The position numbers and the translations under genes are program-made. From Aliiroseovarius sp. S1123 (lineage in GTDB: Bacteria; Pseudomonadota; Alphaproteobacteria; Rhodobacterales; Rhodobacteraceae), in contig NZ_JALKBE010000003.1 in assembly GCF_023015885.1 (NCBI RefSeq), forward strand, positions 186,001 to 250,000: DNA of 64,000 nucleotides, read 5' to 3'. Shown piece after piece: positions 24,910 through 33,417 of this stretch. How positions within the stretch are numbered: position 1 is the stretch's first letter; each line of letters starts with the position of its first letter. The notes beneath the pieces were generated by a model that did not search any database, was not told where the DNA came from, and saw nothing but the letters and a program-made list of their open reading frames with translations.

Positions 24910-25524
24910 ATGAAAACCAACAAACTACTTATGGGCGCGATGGCTGCGTCCGTACTTGCCGTGGCTAGCCAGTCCGTTCTTGCTCATGGGGGTGCCATGG
25001 GCATCGTCAAGGAACGCATGGATGGTATGGGCGTCATGAAAGAGGCCATGAAAGTTCTGACCCCGATGATGCAGGGCAAAGTCGACTACGACGCCGACGT
25101 GGTGCGTGATCGTGCAGGCGACATCAGCCAACATGCCGGAACGACCATGACGAAGCTGTTCCCCGAGGGCAGCACGGATGCCCCCTCCGAGGCGAAGCTT
25201 GAAATCTGGCAGGACTGGGAGAGTTTTGCGGCGCTGGCCGAGCAATTGCGCGTGACGGCTGACGGGCTGGCGGCGGCGTCCGATAACGGGTTGATGATGG
25301 CCGGCAACGCGCCTGCTGACGGTGGAATGATGGCTGGCCAAGGGGGCGCCATGATGGGCAGTGGCATGATGGCTGGTCAAGGCACGGGCATGATGGGAAG
25401 CGGCATGATGGGCGGACAAGGCGCAGGCATGATGGACTTCGCCGATATGCCAGCCGATGGCGTCTTTACCATGATGGGTCAGGTTTGTTCTGCTTGCCAC
25501 ACCCGTTTCCGGGCCGAGAAATAG
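24910..25524 (+). CDS. Cytochrome c'-type (class II) cytochrome with Met-rich insert
   Basis: A 204-residue exported protein (signal peptide ending SQSVLAHGG). The helical part and the C-terminal haem motif CSACHTRFR (193-197) match class II cytochromes c (c' / c556). Unusual is an insert of roughly residues 128-176 built from G-M-M units (GMMAGQGGAMMGSGMMAGQG and so on), which carries about 16 Met and is far richer in Met than ordinary cytochromes c'. Met clusters bind Cu(I), so this may be a copper-sensing or copper-buffering haem protein. It lies 51 bases after the previous gene and 9 bases before the diheme cytochrome. Confidence 0.85.
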   Translation: MKTNKLLMGAMAASVLAVASQSVLAHGGAMGIVKERMDGMGVMKEAMKVLTPMMQGKVDYDADVVRDRAGDISQHAGTTMTKLFPEGSTDAPSEAKLEIWQDWESFAALAEQLRVTADGLAAASDNGLMMAGNAPADGGMMAGQGGAMMGSGMMAGQGTGMMGSGMMGGQGAGMMDFADMPADGVFTMMGQVCSACHTRFRAEK

Positions 25525-25533
25525 GCCAAGACG

Positions 25534-26433
25534 ATGCGCAAACTCTATCGTCTGGGTTTGGCTGGGGTGGTGGCTGCCTCGGCCAGCCTATCGGCACTGA
25601 TTGCATGGCCAATTGGCCTACCCCCTACGCCGATAACACTGCAAGGCAACGTGGAACGCGGCGCGTATCTTGCGCGTGCATCTGGGTGCATCGCTTGCCA
25701 CACCGACATCGCTGGCGGAGGCGCTCCCCTTGCCGGGGGGCTGGCCCTTGAGACCCCATTTGGGGCGCTGTATTCCCCGAACCTGACCACCGACCCCGAT
25801 CATGGGATCGGCGGCTGGACGCAGGCTCAGTTTGCCCGCGCTGTCCGCGAAGGGGTCTCGCCCGAAGGGTACGCCTATTACCCGGCCTTTACCTACCCGT
25901 TCTATGCGAACTTCACGGATCAAGAGATCGCCGACCTCTGGGCTGCGTTCCAGACGGTACCCCCCGTCGCCACGCCGTCGCGCGCACCCGAAATGCAGTT
26001 TCCTTTCAACCAGCGTTGGGGCTTGAAGCTGTGGCGTGCGGCCTATCTTGAACCACCCCGGACCGAGCCCGTCGAAGGCAAGGACGAGATTTGGAACCGT
26101 GGCCGCGAACTGGTCGAAGGTGCCACCCATTGCGCCGCCTGCCATACGGGGCGGAATTTCGCAGGGGCCCGCAACTCGGATACCGAGCATTTCCAAGGAA
26201 GTGATACCCTGCCCGGCGGCGAGAAAGCACCCGCGATCGACCACGAAACTCTGACCAAAAGAGGATGGGATGTGGCAAGCATCGCTTACGCGCTGCGCAC
26301 CGGCATCACGCCCGAGGGCGACGCCTTTGGCGGGACCATGGGTGAGGTCGTTCTATATGGCACAAGCTTTTTGACCGAAGCAGACCGAACAGCCATCGCA
26401 ACATATCTGATGGATGAACACGAAGGTGGGTAA
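25534..26433 (+). CDS. Diheme cytochrome c, exported
   Basis: A 299-residue protein with an N-terminal signal or anchor (LGLAGVVAASASLSALIAW). Two haem motifs are visible, CIACH at 52-56 and CAACH near 196-200. Probable axial Met residues lie in the two following domains. The repeats (GAYLARASGCIACHTDI; GRELVEGATHCAACHTG) resemble the cytochrome c subunits of alcohol or aldehyde dehydrogenases and of gluconate dehydrogenase, but no catalytic subunit is encoded nearby. In this setting it is more likely to accept electrons from, or pass them to, the multicopper oxidase that begins five bases downstream. Confidence 0.9.
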   Translation: MRKLYRLGLAGVVAASASLSALIAWPIGLPPTPITLQGNVERGAYLARASGCIACHTDIAGGGAPLAGGLALETPFGALYSPNLTTDPDHGIGGWTQAQFARAVREGVSPEGYAYYPAFTYPFYANFTDQEIADLWAAFQTVPPVATPSRAPEMQFPFNQRWGLKLWRAAYLEPPRTEPVEGKDEIWNRGRELVEGATHCAACHTGRNFAGARNSDTEHFQGSDTLPGGEKAPAIDHETLTKRGWDVASIAYALRTGITPEGDAFGGTMGEVVLYGTSFLTEADRTAIATYLMDEHEGG

Positions 26434-26437
26434 GTGC

Positions 26438-27847
26438 ATGGACACATCACAGAAAGCCCAAGTGACTTCTGGGCCAAAACTGAACCGCCGCACATTTCTG
26501 GCCGGAACCGCCGCGCTTGCTGCGACGCCGGGATTTATACATGCTGAAACCATACCTCGGTTGGTGGCCCGCCCGGCGACCGCGCGCCTGCGGCCAGCTG
26601 AATACCCCGAGACACCGATCTGGGGATATGATGGCGGGGTACCTGGCCCTCTGTTGCGCCTGAAACAGGGCGAACGCTTGATGCGCAGACTGGTGAACGA
26701 GCTGCCACAGCCCACCTCTGTTCATTGGCACGGTGTGCGGGTGCCGAATGCGATGGACGGTGTTCCGGGTATAACGCAGGAGGCCGTCGCACCCGGCGGG
26801 CAGTTTGACTATGACTTCACCCCACCAGATGCGGGCACATTCTGGTATCACTCGCACAACCAATCCACCGAGCAGATCGCAAGGGGGCTCTATGGTTTGT
26901 TGATTGTCGATGAGGCCGAGCCGCCAGAAGTCGACCATGATATTTCTGTGGTGCTGGATGATTGGCGGCTTCGTGAAAGCGGAGAGATCATCGAAGATTT
27001 CGACCAAATGCATGACTGGACGCATGCGGGACGGATCGGAAACTTCGTGCAGGCATCCCTTTTGCCGCAGATATCGCAACTGCGCCGCCATGAGCGGCTG
27101 CGCCTGCGGCTGGTCAATGTCGCGGTGGACCGCGTCATGATGATTGGCATTCATGGCCTAAGCGGCGCCATCGTGGCGTTGGATGGCATGCCACTGCAAA
27201 CGCCCGAACACACCGACCACGTTGTCCTTGGTCCGGCCCAAAGGGCGGATTTCATTGTAGATGTCACTGCTGACGAAGGTGACCAGGCGCTGATTGCCAT
27301 CCATGAACGTGACGAGGCTTTCGTACTTGCAGATCTCCATGTTTCGGCCGGGGGCAGTTCGTCCGCGCGCGGGGCAATCAACCCTTTGCCATCCAATCCG
27401 CTTGTCCCTCTTGAGACAGCGCAGGCCACGACCGAGGCGCACTTGATCATGGAAGGCGGCGCGATGGGGGGGCTGCGTCAGGGGATTTGGAAGGGTGAAC
27501 GCCTGTCGATCCAGCAATTGGTCGAACAAGGGCAGGTTTGGACTTTCAATGGCGTCGCAGGTCTGCCTGAAGCCCCATTGGTTGAGGTTGCCGTGGGCGA
27601 CATTGTCGAAATTCCGATGCAAAACGACACGGCGTTTCCACACGCCATGCACCTGCACGGGCACCATTTTCAGGAACGTCTGGCCGATGGCTCGCTTGGC
27701 CCTCTGCGCGACACACTTCTGATGGATCGTGGGGAAACGCGCAGCATCGTGTTTCGGGCGGACAATCCGGGGGACTGGCTTTTGCATTGCCACATGCTGT
27801 CACACCAAAAGGCGGGTATGAAAACCTGGATCCGGGTGGCAGCATGA
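26438..27847 (+). CDS. Multicopper oxidase, Tat-exported
   Basis: A 469-residue three-domain multicopper oxidase. The N-terminus is a Tat signal (LNRRTFLAGTAALAATPGFIHA). The copper-binding motifs are in order: HWHG, WYHSHN, HAMHLHGHHF and HCHMLSHQKAGM, giving the type 1 Cys and His with Met as axial ligand. It oxidises Cu(I), a phenol or another donor and reduces oxygen to water in the periplasm. The ATG at 26438 follows the diheme cytochrome stop by four bases; an in-frame start at 26414 would overlap it. It overlaps the next cytochrome gene by four bases. A second multicopper oxidase lies at 33418. Confidence 0.94.
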   Translation: MDTSQKAQVTSGPKLNRRTFLAGTAALAATPGFIHAETIPRLVARPATARLRPAEYPETPIWGYDGGVPGPLLRLKQGERLMRRLVNELPQPTSVHWHGVRVPNAMDGVPGITQEAVAPGGQFDYDFTPPDAGTFWYHSHNQSTEQIARGLYGLLIVDEAEPPEVDHDISVVLDDWRLRESGEIIEDFDQMHDWTHAGRIGNFVQASLLPQISQLRRHERLRLRLVNVAVDRVMMIGIHGLSGAIVALDGMPLQTPEHTDHVVLGPAQRADFIVDVTADEGDQALIAIHERDEAFVLADLHVSAGGSSSARGAINPLPSNPLVPLETAQATTEAHLIMEGGAMGGLRQGIWKGERLSIQQLVEQGQVWTFNGVAGLPEAPLVEVAVGDIVEIPMQNDTAFPHAMHLHGHHFQERLADGSLGPLRDTLLMDRGETRSIVFRADNPGDWLLHCHMLSHQKAGMKTWIRVAA

Positions 27848-28335
27848 GACGCGGAACACTTGTTGCACTATGCGCTCCCGGGTTGATGGCCTTCGGCATC
27901 GCGTTCACAGCATTCAGCCCCGTAAATGCGCAAGCCAAGCCTGCACAGCAGCCTGTGGACTCGGATCTTGTTGCGGGCAAGGTCCTGTATGCAGAGAACT
28001 GTGCCGCTTGCCATGGCGCGAAGCTTGAGGGCCAACCCGACTGGCGGGCAGCGGGCGAGGACGGCGTCCTTCCTGCCCCACCCCATGACCAAACCGGTCA
28101 CACTTGGCACCACGGCGATGCGTTGTTGTTTGACTATACCAAACGCGGTGGACAGGCTGCGCTTGAAACGCGCGGTGTATCTGGATTTGCCAGCGGGATG
28201 CCGGGGTTTGAAAGCAGTCTTAGCGATCAACAAATCTGGGACATCCTGGCCTTTATAAAATCCACCTGGCCTGAACGCATCCGCGAGATGCAGGCCACAC
28301 GCACCACAGGTGAACAAATGCAGGGCGGTTCATGA
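27844..28335 (+). CDS. Exported class I cytochrome c
   Basis: A 163-residue monohaem cytochrome with a signal peptide (MRRGTLVALCAPGLMAFGIAFTAF, then ending PVNAQA). The haem motif CAACH is at 53-57, followed by a long loop with His-Trp-His-His (HTWHHGDAL). The likely axial Met is in FASGMPGF. The ATG overlaps the multicopper oxidase stop (ATGA), so the two are coupled and this cytochrome is a good candidate for the redox partner of that oxidase. An upstream in-frame ATG at 27787 lies deep inside the oxidase gene and was rejected. Confidence 0.88.
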   Translation: MRRGTLVALCAPGLMAFGIAFTAFSPVNAQAKPAQQPVDSDLVAGKVLYAENCAACHGAKLEGQPDWRAAGEDGVLPAPPHDQTGHTWHHGDALLFDYTKRGGQAALETRGVSGFASGMPGFESSLSDQQIWDILAFIKSTWPERIREMQATRTTGEQMQGGS

Positions 28336-28428
28336 TTGCCCGGCTCGACCATTATCATCACATCTCGCGGCGGCCTCGGCCACAAGGGCCAAGATCATGC
28401 TGTCTGCGCGAACAACAAAGGAAAAGAC

Positions 28429-28905
28429 ATGACCAAACCGACACTTGACCGGCGCCTGTTTCTTGCGGGGCTTGGCGCCTCTTGCATCGGACTTGCCACG
28501 CCAATTAGTGCCTCTTCTCGCCCTCTGATACAGGTTCTAAAGGACCCGGATTGCGGCTGCTGTGGCGCCTGGATGGCAATCATGCAGCAAGAAGGCTTCG
28601 ACCTGGAAGTTCAGAATGCCTCGTGGGATGCCCTGTCACGCTATAAGGAAACGAACGGTATCCCGCAGGACATGGTGTCATGTCATACCGGCGTGGTGAA
28701 CGGGTACTTCATCGAAGGGCATGTACCCGCCGCTGACATCCGTCGCCTGCTGGCCGAGCGCCCTGATGCGGTGGGGCTGTCCGTTCCCGGAATGCCCTTT
28801 GGATCACCCGGCATGGGGCCAGAGAACGAGCGAGACGCCTATGTCGTCTACCTGATCCGCAAGGATGGTAGCACCGAGGTTTTCAACAACTACGACGCCG
28901 CCTGA
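28429..28905 (+). CDS. DUF411 metal-binding protein, Tat-exported
   Basis: A 158-residue protein with a twin-arginine-type signal (DRRLFLAGLGASCIG). The mature domain is the DUF411 type (CopG-like) found in copper and silver resistance regions: VLKDPDCGCCGAWM near residue 40, VSCHTGVVNGYFIEGHVP, and the GLSVPGMPFGSPGM loop. The CGCC motif with a later Cys and Met residues suits Cu(I) binding in the periplasm. The start is set by AAAGGA nine bases before ATG 28429. Its last 16 bases overlap the convergent Crp/Fnr gene. Confidence 0.88.
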   Translation: MTKPTLDRRLFLAGLGASCIGLATPISASSRPLIQVLKDPDCGCCGAWMAIMQQEGFDLEVQNASWDALSRYKETNGIPQDMVSCHTGVVNGYFIEGHVPAADIRRLLAERPDAVGLSVPGMPFGSPGMGPENERDAYVVYLIRKDGSTEVFNNYDAA

Positions 28906-29492
28906 TCGGTGCGCTTTAGACAATAGACGCCGCGGGCGGGGCGTTCGACCTGCCCGTCGCGTACCAGATCCGACAGCACACGAAAGACGACCTCGTGGCT
29001 TAGCCCAAGGTCGCTGGCGAAAGCCACCACCGTTCCGGTCATCCACCCATCTGCAAGGCCCGCAAGAACCCGGTCCTGCGCAGACCGGATCGCCAGCAAC
29101 TCTTGCTTGCGGCGATAAGACTGGACTTGCGCCGACAGCCGTTGAACCAGACCGATTGCAAAAGCAGTGTCCTCTGTCATGGCGCCCAACACGATGGCCT
29201 TGTCGAGTACGCGAACGGTACTGTCCCGGTCAGCGATGGCGTCACAGTGATAGTGGTCGCTGAATAGCGACGGCTCGGCCAGCGTGTCGCCTGGCCCTGC
29301 CCTGAACATCGTGACCAGCTGCCCCGCTTCCGTGTGGCGCACCAGACGCACCTCTCCTTGTTCAATAAAGAACATGCCGCGCGCCCTATCGCCCTGATGA
29401 AACAGATGCTCTCCGCCCGTCAAACTGCGGCGCGGCAGATCGGACAGGGGCAGGCCATCAAATGGCGCTGGGAGTGGGATCAAACTGCTCAT
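28890..29492 (-). CDS. Crp/Fnr-family transcriptional regulator
   Basis: A 200-residue regulator with an N-terminal cyclic-nucleotide-binding-type barrel (HLFHQGDRARGMFFIEQGEVRLV near residue 30) and a C-terminal winged helix-turn-helix (VVAFASDLGLSHEVVFRVLSDL). It lacks the N-terminal Cys set that holds the 4Fe-4S cluster of Fnr, so it does not sense oxygen that way; its two Cys are isolated. It sits between the cytochrome/copper operon (convergent) and the gene at 29568 (divergent). A Crp/Fnr-type palindrome lies two bases upstream of its own start codon, suggesting autoregulation and control of the divergent gene. Confidence 0.9.
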   Translation of the reverse strand: MSSLIPLPAPFDGLPLSDLPRRSLTGGEHLFHQGDRARGMFFIEQGEVRLVRHTEAGQLVTMFRAGPGDTLAEPSLFSDHYHCDAIADRDSTVRVLDKAIVLGAMTEDTAFAIGLVQRLSAQVQSYRRKQELLAIRSAQDRVLAGLADGWMTGTVVAFASDLGLSHEVVFRVLSDLVRDGQVERPARGVYCLKRTDQAAS

Positions 29493-29493
29493 T

Positions 29494-29507
29494 GTGATTC
29501 AAATCAT
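29494..29507. promoter_or_regulatory. Crp/Fnr-type operator, GTGAT-TCAA-ATCAT
   Basis: It matches 8 of the 10 fixed bases of the Fnr consensus TTGAT-N4-ATCAA. It sits just upstream of the Crp/Fnr start codon and about 60 bases before the divergent gene at 29568. Confidence 0.6.
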
Positions 29508-29567
29508 ATCCAACAGGCCCAAATGACGCCAGCTTTTGGAGCCACGCATTCGATCAAGAGGTCAAAC

Positions 29568-30107
29568 ATGCTCCGACACACAATATTCGCGATTGTCACA
29601 TTGTTTGCAGCCGCGCCGATCTACGCACAGCACAGTCACGACCATGCGGGTGATATGCCGCAAACTGTCCTGCCGACCGAACCCGGTCAGGGCGCATTTG
29701 CCGCCATCGCCGAGATCGTTGCCTTGCTGCGCGCCGACCCAGAAACAGATTGGTCAGCGGTCGATATCGCGGCCCTGCGCCAGCATCTGATCGACATGGA
29801 TGACTTGGTGACGCATGCCGACGTAACAACAGAAGACGTGCCAGAGGGCGCACGGTTCCACGTGCAAACCACCGGGATTGGAGGTGGCGCAGTCTCGCGC
29901 ATGGTCCCCGCGCATGCGCCGGTGTTAAGTGCCGACACGGGCTGGACAAGTCAGGTGCTTTTGAACGGGGATGAAATTGTTTGGACCGTTACCTCATCGA
30001 AAGACGCTAAGATGATCCGGGCGCTGGGCTTCTTCGGCCTGATGGCCGTCGGCAATCACCACCAACCCCACCACTTGGGCATGGCGACAGGTACCATGGC
30101 GCATTGA
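29568..30107 (+). CDS. Hypothetical His-rich exported protein
   Basis: A 179-residue protein with a clear signal peptide (MLRHTIFAIVTLFAAAPIYAQ) and a mature N-terminus starting HSHDHAGDMPQ. The C-terminus is also His-rich (NHHQPHHLGMATGTMAH). The middle is acidic and helical (AEIVALLRADPETDWSAVDIAAL). I do not know its family by name; similar small proteins occur with copper genes. The two His/Met-rich ends suggest periplasmic copper or other metal binding. It is only one base from the convergent copZ stop codon, and the Crp/Fnr-type box lies in its promoter region. A longer in-frame reading from 29334 overlaps the regulator gene and was rejected. Confidence 0.7.
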   Translation: MLRHTIFAIVTLFAAAPIYAQHSHDHAGDMPQTVLPTEPGQGAFAAIAEIVALLRADPETDWSAVDIAALRQHLIDMDDLVTHADVTTEDVPEGARFHVQTTGIGGGAVSRMVPAHAPVLSADTGWTSQVLLNGDEIVWTVTSSKDAKMIRALGFFGLMAVGNHHQPHHLGMATGTMAH

Positions 30108-30108
30108 T

Positions 30109-30309
30109 CTAGACCAAAATTGTCGCTGGATAGCCTTCCTTGGCGAGCACGGCGAGCAAATCGTGATCCGTTAAGTCACTGGTGATCCTGACCTTGTGGG
30201 CGTCAAGATCAAACGCCAGTTGCGCCTGCGGATCAGCGGTCAAGACAGCTTTCTCAATCACGGCTTTACAGTGTCCGCAGCTCATGTCGGGGACATCGAA
30301 TGTAAGCAT
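30109..30309 (-). CDS. copZ: Copper chaperone, heavy-metal-associated domain
   Basis: A 66-residue ferredoxin-like HMA domain with the metal motif MSCGHC near residue 9 and the usual beta-alpha-beta layout ([34 protein letters not shown]). It carries Cu(I) in the cytoplasm to the CopA pump. It diverges from copA, and a CueR-type promoter (30348-30369) precedes it on this strand. Confidence 0.93.
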   Translation of the reverse strand: MLTFDVPDMSCGHCKAVIEKAVLTADPQAQLAFDLDAHKVRITSDLTDHDLLAVLAKEGYPATILV

Positions 30310-30347
30310 ACAAGGGCTCCTCTTGTGGCTTCACGTTTGCAGGTGGG

Positions 30348-30369
30348 GCTTCCCAAGGGGGAAGGTCAA
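30348..30369 (-). promoter_or_regulatory. CueR-type operator/promoter for copZ
   Basis: On the minus strand it reads TTGACCTTCCCCCTTGGGAA, followed by GC, very close to the CueR/HmrR consensus (TTGACCTTCC, spacer, GGAAGGT). The TTGACC is the -35 box of an overlong-spacer promoter. Confidence 0.75.
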
Positions 30370-30396
30370 TGCTCAAGAAAATGTGTGGTTTCGCCC

Positions 30397-30420
30397 TTGA
30401 CCCTCCCCTTACTGGAACCC
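30397..30420 (+). promoter_or_regulatory. CueR-type operator/promoter for copA
   Basis: It reads TTGACCCTCCCCTTACTGGA, followed by ACCC. The -35-like TTGACC and the spaced CC/GG palindrome match CueR boxes, though the right arm (GGAACCC) is imperfect. It lies about 40 bases upstream of the copA start. Confidence 0.65.
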
Positions 30421-30458
30421 CCATGTGTGACTCGAGAACCCGTTTAGTGGAGGGCACC

Positions 30459-32969
30459 ATGTCCGAGAAATCCCAAATCCGGCTGTCCGTGGACGGCATG
30501 TCTTGCGCATCTTGTGTCAGCCGCGTCGAAAAGGCTTTGACGGCCGTTCCGGGCGTCGATAGCGCAGCGGTCAATCTGGCCTCTGAAAGCGCTGACATCG
30601 TGTTTTCCGAACCCGCAACCCTAACGTCTTTGGCTGACGCGCTAGAGCAATCCGGGTATCCGGCCCAGATGGCCGAGGTCACGTTGCAAATCGAAGCAAT
30701 GACCTGTGCAAGCTGTGTCAGCCGTGTCGAGCGTGCCTTGACCGCAGTGCCCGGCGTTCTGAGCGCATCGGTCAATCTGGCCACCGAGACAGCGCAGGTA
30801 AGATACGCTGAAGGCGTTGTCACCCCAGCGGATTTGGCTCGTGCGGCCAGCAAATTGGGCTATCCAGCACAGGTCAAGCAAGGAAGCGATTCCGATCAGG
30901 CGAGCCGAAAACTGGCCGAGATCACCCGGCTGGGGCAGCTCACATTGGTGGCCGCCATTCTGGCCCTGCCCGTCTTTGTGATTGAAATGGGCAGTCATCT
31001 GTTTCCGGCCATGCATATGTGGATCGAACGTAGCATCGGCTTGCAGACAAGCCGCCTTCTGCAGTTTGTATTGACGACGATCGTGCTGTTCGGCCCCGGG
31101 TTGCACTTCTACACCAAGGGGTTTCCGCTGCTGTTTCGGGGCGCACCGGACATGAACTCTTTGGTCGCCTTGGGGACCTCGGCCGCCTACGGCTTTTCGG
31201 TCGTTGCAACCTTTGCGCCCGGCTTGCTGCCCGAGGGCACAGCAAATGTCTATTTCGAGGCAGCTGCAGTGATTGTCGTTTTGATCCTTCTGGGCCGTTG
31301 GTTTGAGGCGCGCGCCAAGGGCCGCACTGGCGAAGCGATCCGCAAATTGGTCGGGCTACAGGCCAAATCGGCCCGGGTCGAACGAGGTGACGACATCGTT
31401 GAAGTTCCGATTGATGACATTGCGGTGGGCGACGTGATCCATGTACGCCCCGGTGAAAAAATCGCCGTCGACGGAGAGGTCCTGTCTGGAAGCTCTTATG
31501 TTGACGAAAGCATGATTACCGGAGAGCCGGTGCCGGCTGAGAAAACCACGGGCGCCGAAGTGGTCGGGGCCACCGTGAACGGCACAGGCGCGCTGCGCTT
31601 CCGGGCGACCAAGGTGGGTGCCGACACGATGCTGGCCCAGATCATTCAGATGGTGGAACAGGCGCAGGGCGCGAAGCTGCCGATTCAGGGTCTGGTGGAT
31701 AGAATTACCGCTTGGTTCGTTCCTGCCGTTATGGGCGTGGCCGCCGTGACCATCGTGGCCTGGCTGATCTTCGGCCCCGATCCCGCGCTGAGCTTCGCTC
31801 TGGTCGCAGGGGTTGCGGTCCTGATCATTGCCTGCCCGTGCGCAATGGGTCTGGCGACCCCCACCTCGATCATGGTGGGCACCGGACGTGCCGCCGAGCT
31901 TGGGGTGTTGTTTCGCAAGGGTGACGCGTTGCAAATGCTGGGGGAAACACAGGTGGTTGCTCTGGACAAGACCGGCACGCTGACGGCCGGGCGGCCGGAA
32001 CTGACCGACCTGATTGTGGCAGATGGCTATGATCGTGATGAAGTCTTGCGGCTTGTTGCTGCCGTTGAAGCCGGATCCGAACACCCGATTGCCGAGGCCA
32101 TCCTGCGGGCGGCCGAAGGGCGGGATCTGTCCCTTCCAACCGTCGAGAAATTCGCGTCAATCACCGGATACGGAGTAACCGCGACTGTGGAAGGGCGGCA
32201 AATTCTGATCGGCGCGGACCGACTGATGGCCCGTGACGGTATCGCGTTGGGCAAACTCGGCGACACCGGAACCGAGCTGGGGCAGCAAGGACGCACCCCG
32301 CTTTACGCCGCCATCGACGGCAAGATTGCCGCTGCCATCGCCGTATCGGACCCGATCAAACCCACAACACCCGCAGCGATTAACGCTCTGCACGATTTGG
32401 GTTTGAAAGTCGCCATGATCACAGGCGACAATCAGGGCACAGCCAATGCCATCGCGCGCAGTTTGGGCATCGATCATGTCGTGGCCGAGGTGCTGCCCGA
32501 GGGCAAGGTTACGGCCCTTGGCAACCTGCGGGAACATGGCAAACTGGCCTTTGTCGGGGACGGGATCAACGATGCCCCCGCCTTGGCGTCGGCCGATGTG
32601 GGGATTGCCATTGGCACCGGCACCGATGTGGCCATCGAAGCTGCAGATGTGGTGCTGATGTCCGGCGATCTGACCGGCGTGGTCAACGCGTTCGACATTT
32701 CGGCCCGGACCATGCGCAACATTCGCCAGAACCTGTTCTGGGCTTTCGGCTACAATACACTCCTGATCCCGGTGGCGGCCGGGGTGCTATATCCTACGTT
32801 TGGCCTGCTTCTGTCACCGGTTCTGGCCGCCGGTGCAATGGCGCTGTCCAGCGTGTTCGTCCTGTCAAACGCCTTGCGACTGCGCTGGGTCCGGCCTGCG
32901 ATCGGCGCGGGAACATCGCCATCAGCGGCGCGCCCCGCAACTTTGAAACCTGCCACCGCCGCCAACTGA
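30459..32969 (+). CDS. copA: Copper-exporting P1B-type ATPase
   Basis: An 836-residue P-type ATPase exporting Cu(I) from the cytoplasm. Two N-terminal HMA domains (MSCASC near residue 15; MTCASC near residue 82) are followed by eight membrane helices with the transport motif CPC ([13 protein letters not shown]). Also present are the TGE actuator loop ([11 protein letters not shown]), the phosphorylated Asp in DKTGTLT, the HP motif (SEHPIAEAI) and the hinge [16 protein letters not shown]. The start is set by GGAGGG before ATG 30459; the longer frame from 30369 overlaps the promoter. copA is followed by cueR after 13 bases. Expression is probably activated by CueR through the box at 30397. Confidence 0.97.
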   Translation: MSEKSQIRLSVDGMSCASCVSRVEKALTAVPGVDSAAVNLASESADIVFSEPATLTSLADALEQSGYPAQMAEVTLQIEAMTCASCVSRVERALTAVPGVLSASVNLATETAQVRYAEGVVTPADLARAASKLGYPAQVKQGSDSDQASRKLAEITRLGQLTLVAAILALPVFVIEMGSHLFPAMHMWIERSIGLQTSRLLQFVLTTIVLFGPGLHFYTKGFPLLFRGAPDMNSLVALGTSAAYGFSVVATFAPGLLPEGTANVYFEAAAVIVVLILLGRWFEARAKGRTGEAIRKLVGLQAKSARVERGDDIVEVPIDDIAVGDVIHVRPGEKIAVDGEVLSGSSYVDESMITGEPVPAEKTTGAEVVGATVNGTGALRFRATKVGADTMLAQIIQMVEQAQGAKLPIQGLVDRITAWFVPAVMGVAAVTIVAWLIFGPDPALSFALVAGVAVLIIACPCAMGLATPTSIMVGTGRAAELGVLFRKGDALQMLGETQVVALDKTGTLTAGRPELTDLIVADGYDRDEVLRLVAAVEAGSEHPIAEAILRAAEGRDLSLPTVEKFASITGYGVTATVEGRQILIGADRLMARDGIALGKLGDTGTELGQQGRTPLYAAIDGKIAAAIAVSDPIKPTTPAAINALHDLGLKVAMITGDNQGTANAIARSLGIDHVVAEVLPEGKVTALGNLREHGKLAFVGDGINDAPALASADVGIAIGTGTDVAIEAADVVLMSGDLTGVVNAFDISARTMRNIRQNLFWAFGYNTLLIPVAAGVLYPTFGLLLSPVLAAGAMALSSVFVLSNALRLRWVRPAIGAGTSPSAARPATLKPATAAN

Positions 32970-32982
32970 AGGGGAGGCTACC

Positions 32983-33384
32983 ATGAACCTGAATATCGGA
33001 GATGTGTCCAAACGCACCGGCCTTCGCGCAAAAACCATTCGTTACTACGAGGATATCGGTCTGGTTAAACCGCTTAGGGATACAAACGACTACCGTGTCT
33101 TTCGCGAAATCGACCTGCACAAGCTGACCTTTCTCAGCCGCGCGCGCGCCTTGGGCTTTACCATTGACGATTGCCGCAACCTTCTGGCCCTCTACGAGGA
33201 TGAAACGCGCGCCAGTGCAGATGTGAAAGAGATCACCAGCAAGCACTTGAAAGAGATCGAAGCGAAGATCAATGATCTTCAGGCCATGCACGCCACGCTA
33301 AGCCATCTGTCTAAAGAGTGTGCCGGCGACCACCGCCCGGATTGTCCCATTCTTGAAGGTCTCAGCGGTGATGACCGCCGCTAA
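32983..33384 (+). CDS. cueR: MerR-family copper-responsive regulator
   Basis: A 133-residue MerR-type activator. The N-terminal winged helix is MNLNIGDVSKRTGLRAKTIR, then YYEDIGLVKP. A long dimerisation helix follows, and the C-terminal metal loop is CAGDHRPDC, giving the C-x7-C spacing of Cu(I)/Ag(I)-sensing CueR/HmrR proteins. It should bind the two boxes between copZ and copA and start their transcription in excess copper. It sits 13 bases downstream of copA and 33 bases before a multicopper oxidase gene. Confidence 0.95.
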   Translation: MNLNIGDVSKRTGLRAKTIRYYEDIGLVKPLRDTNDYRVFREIDLHKLTFLSRARALGFTIDDCRNLLALYEDETRASADVKEITSKHLKEIEAKINDLQAMHATLSHLSKECAGDHRPDCPILEGLSGDDRR

Positions 33385-33417
33385 GCTTGCCCATCAGATC
33401 CATAAGGAAAGTCGAAC

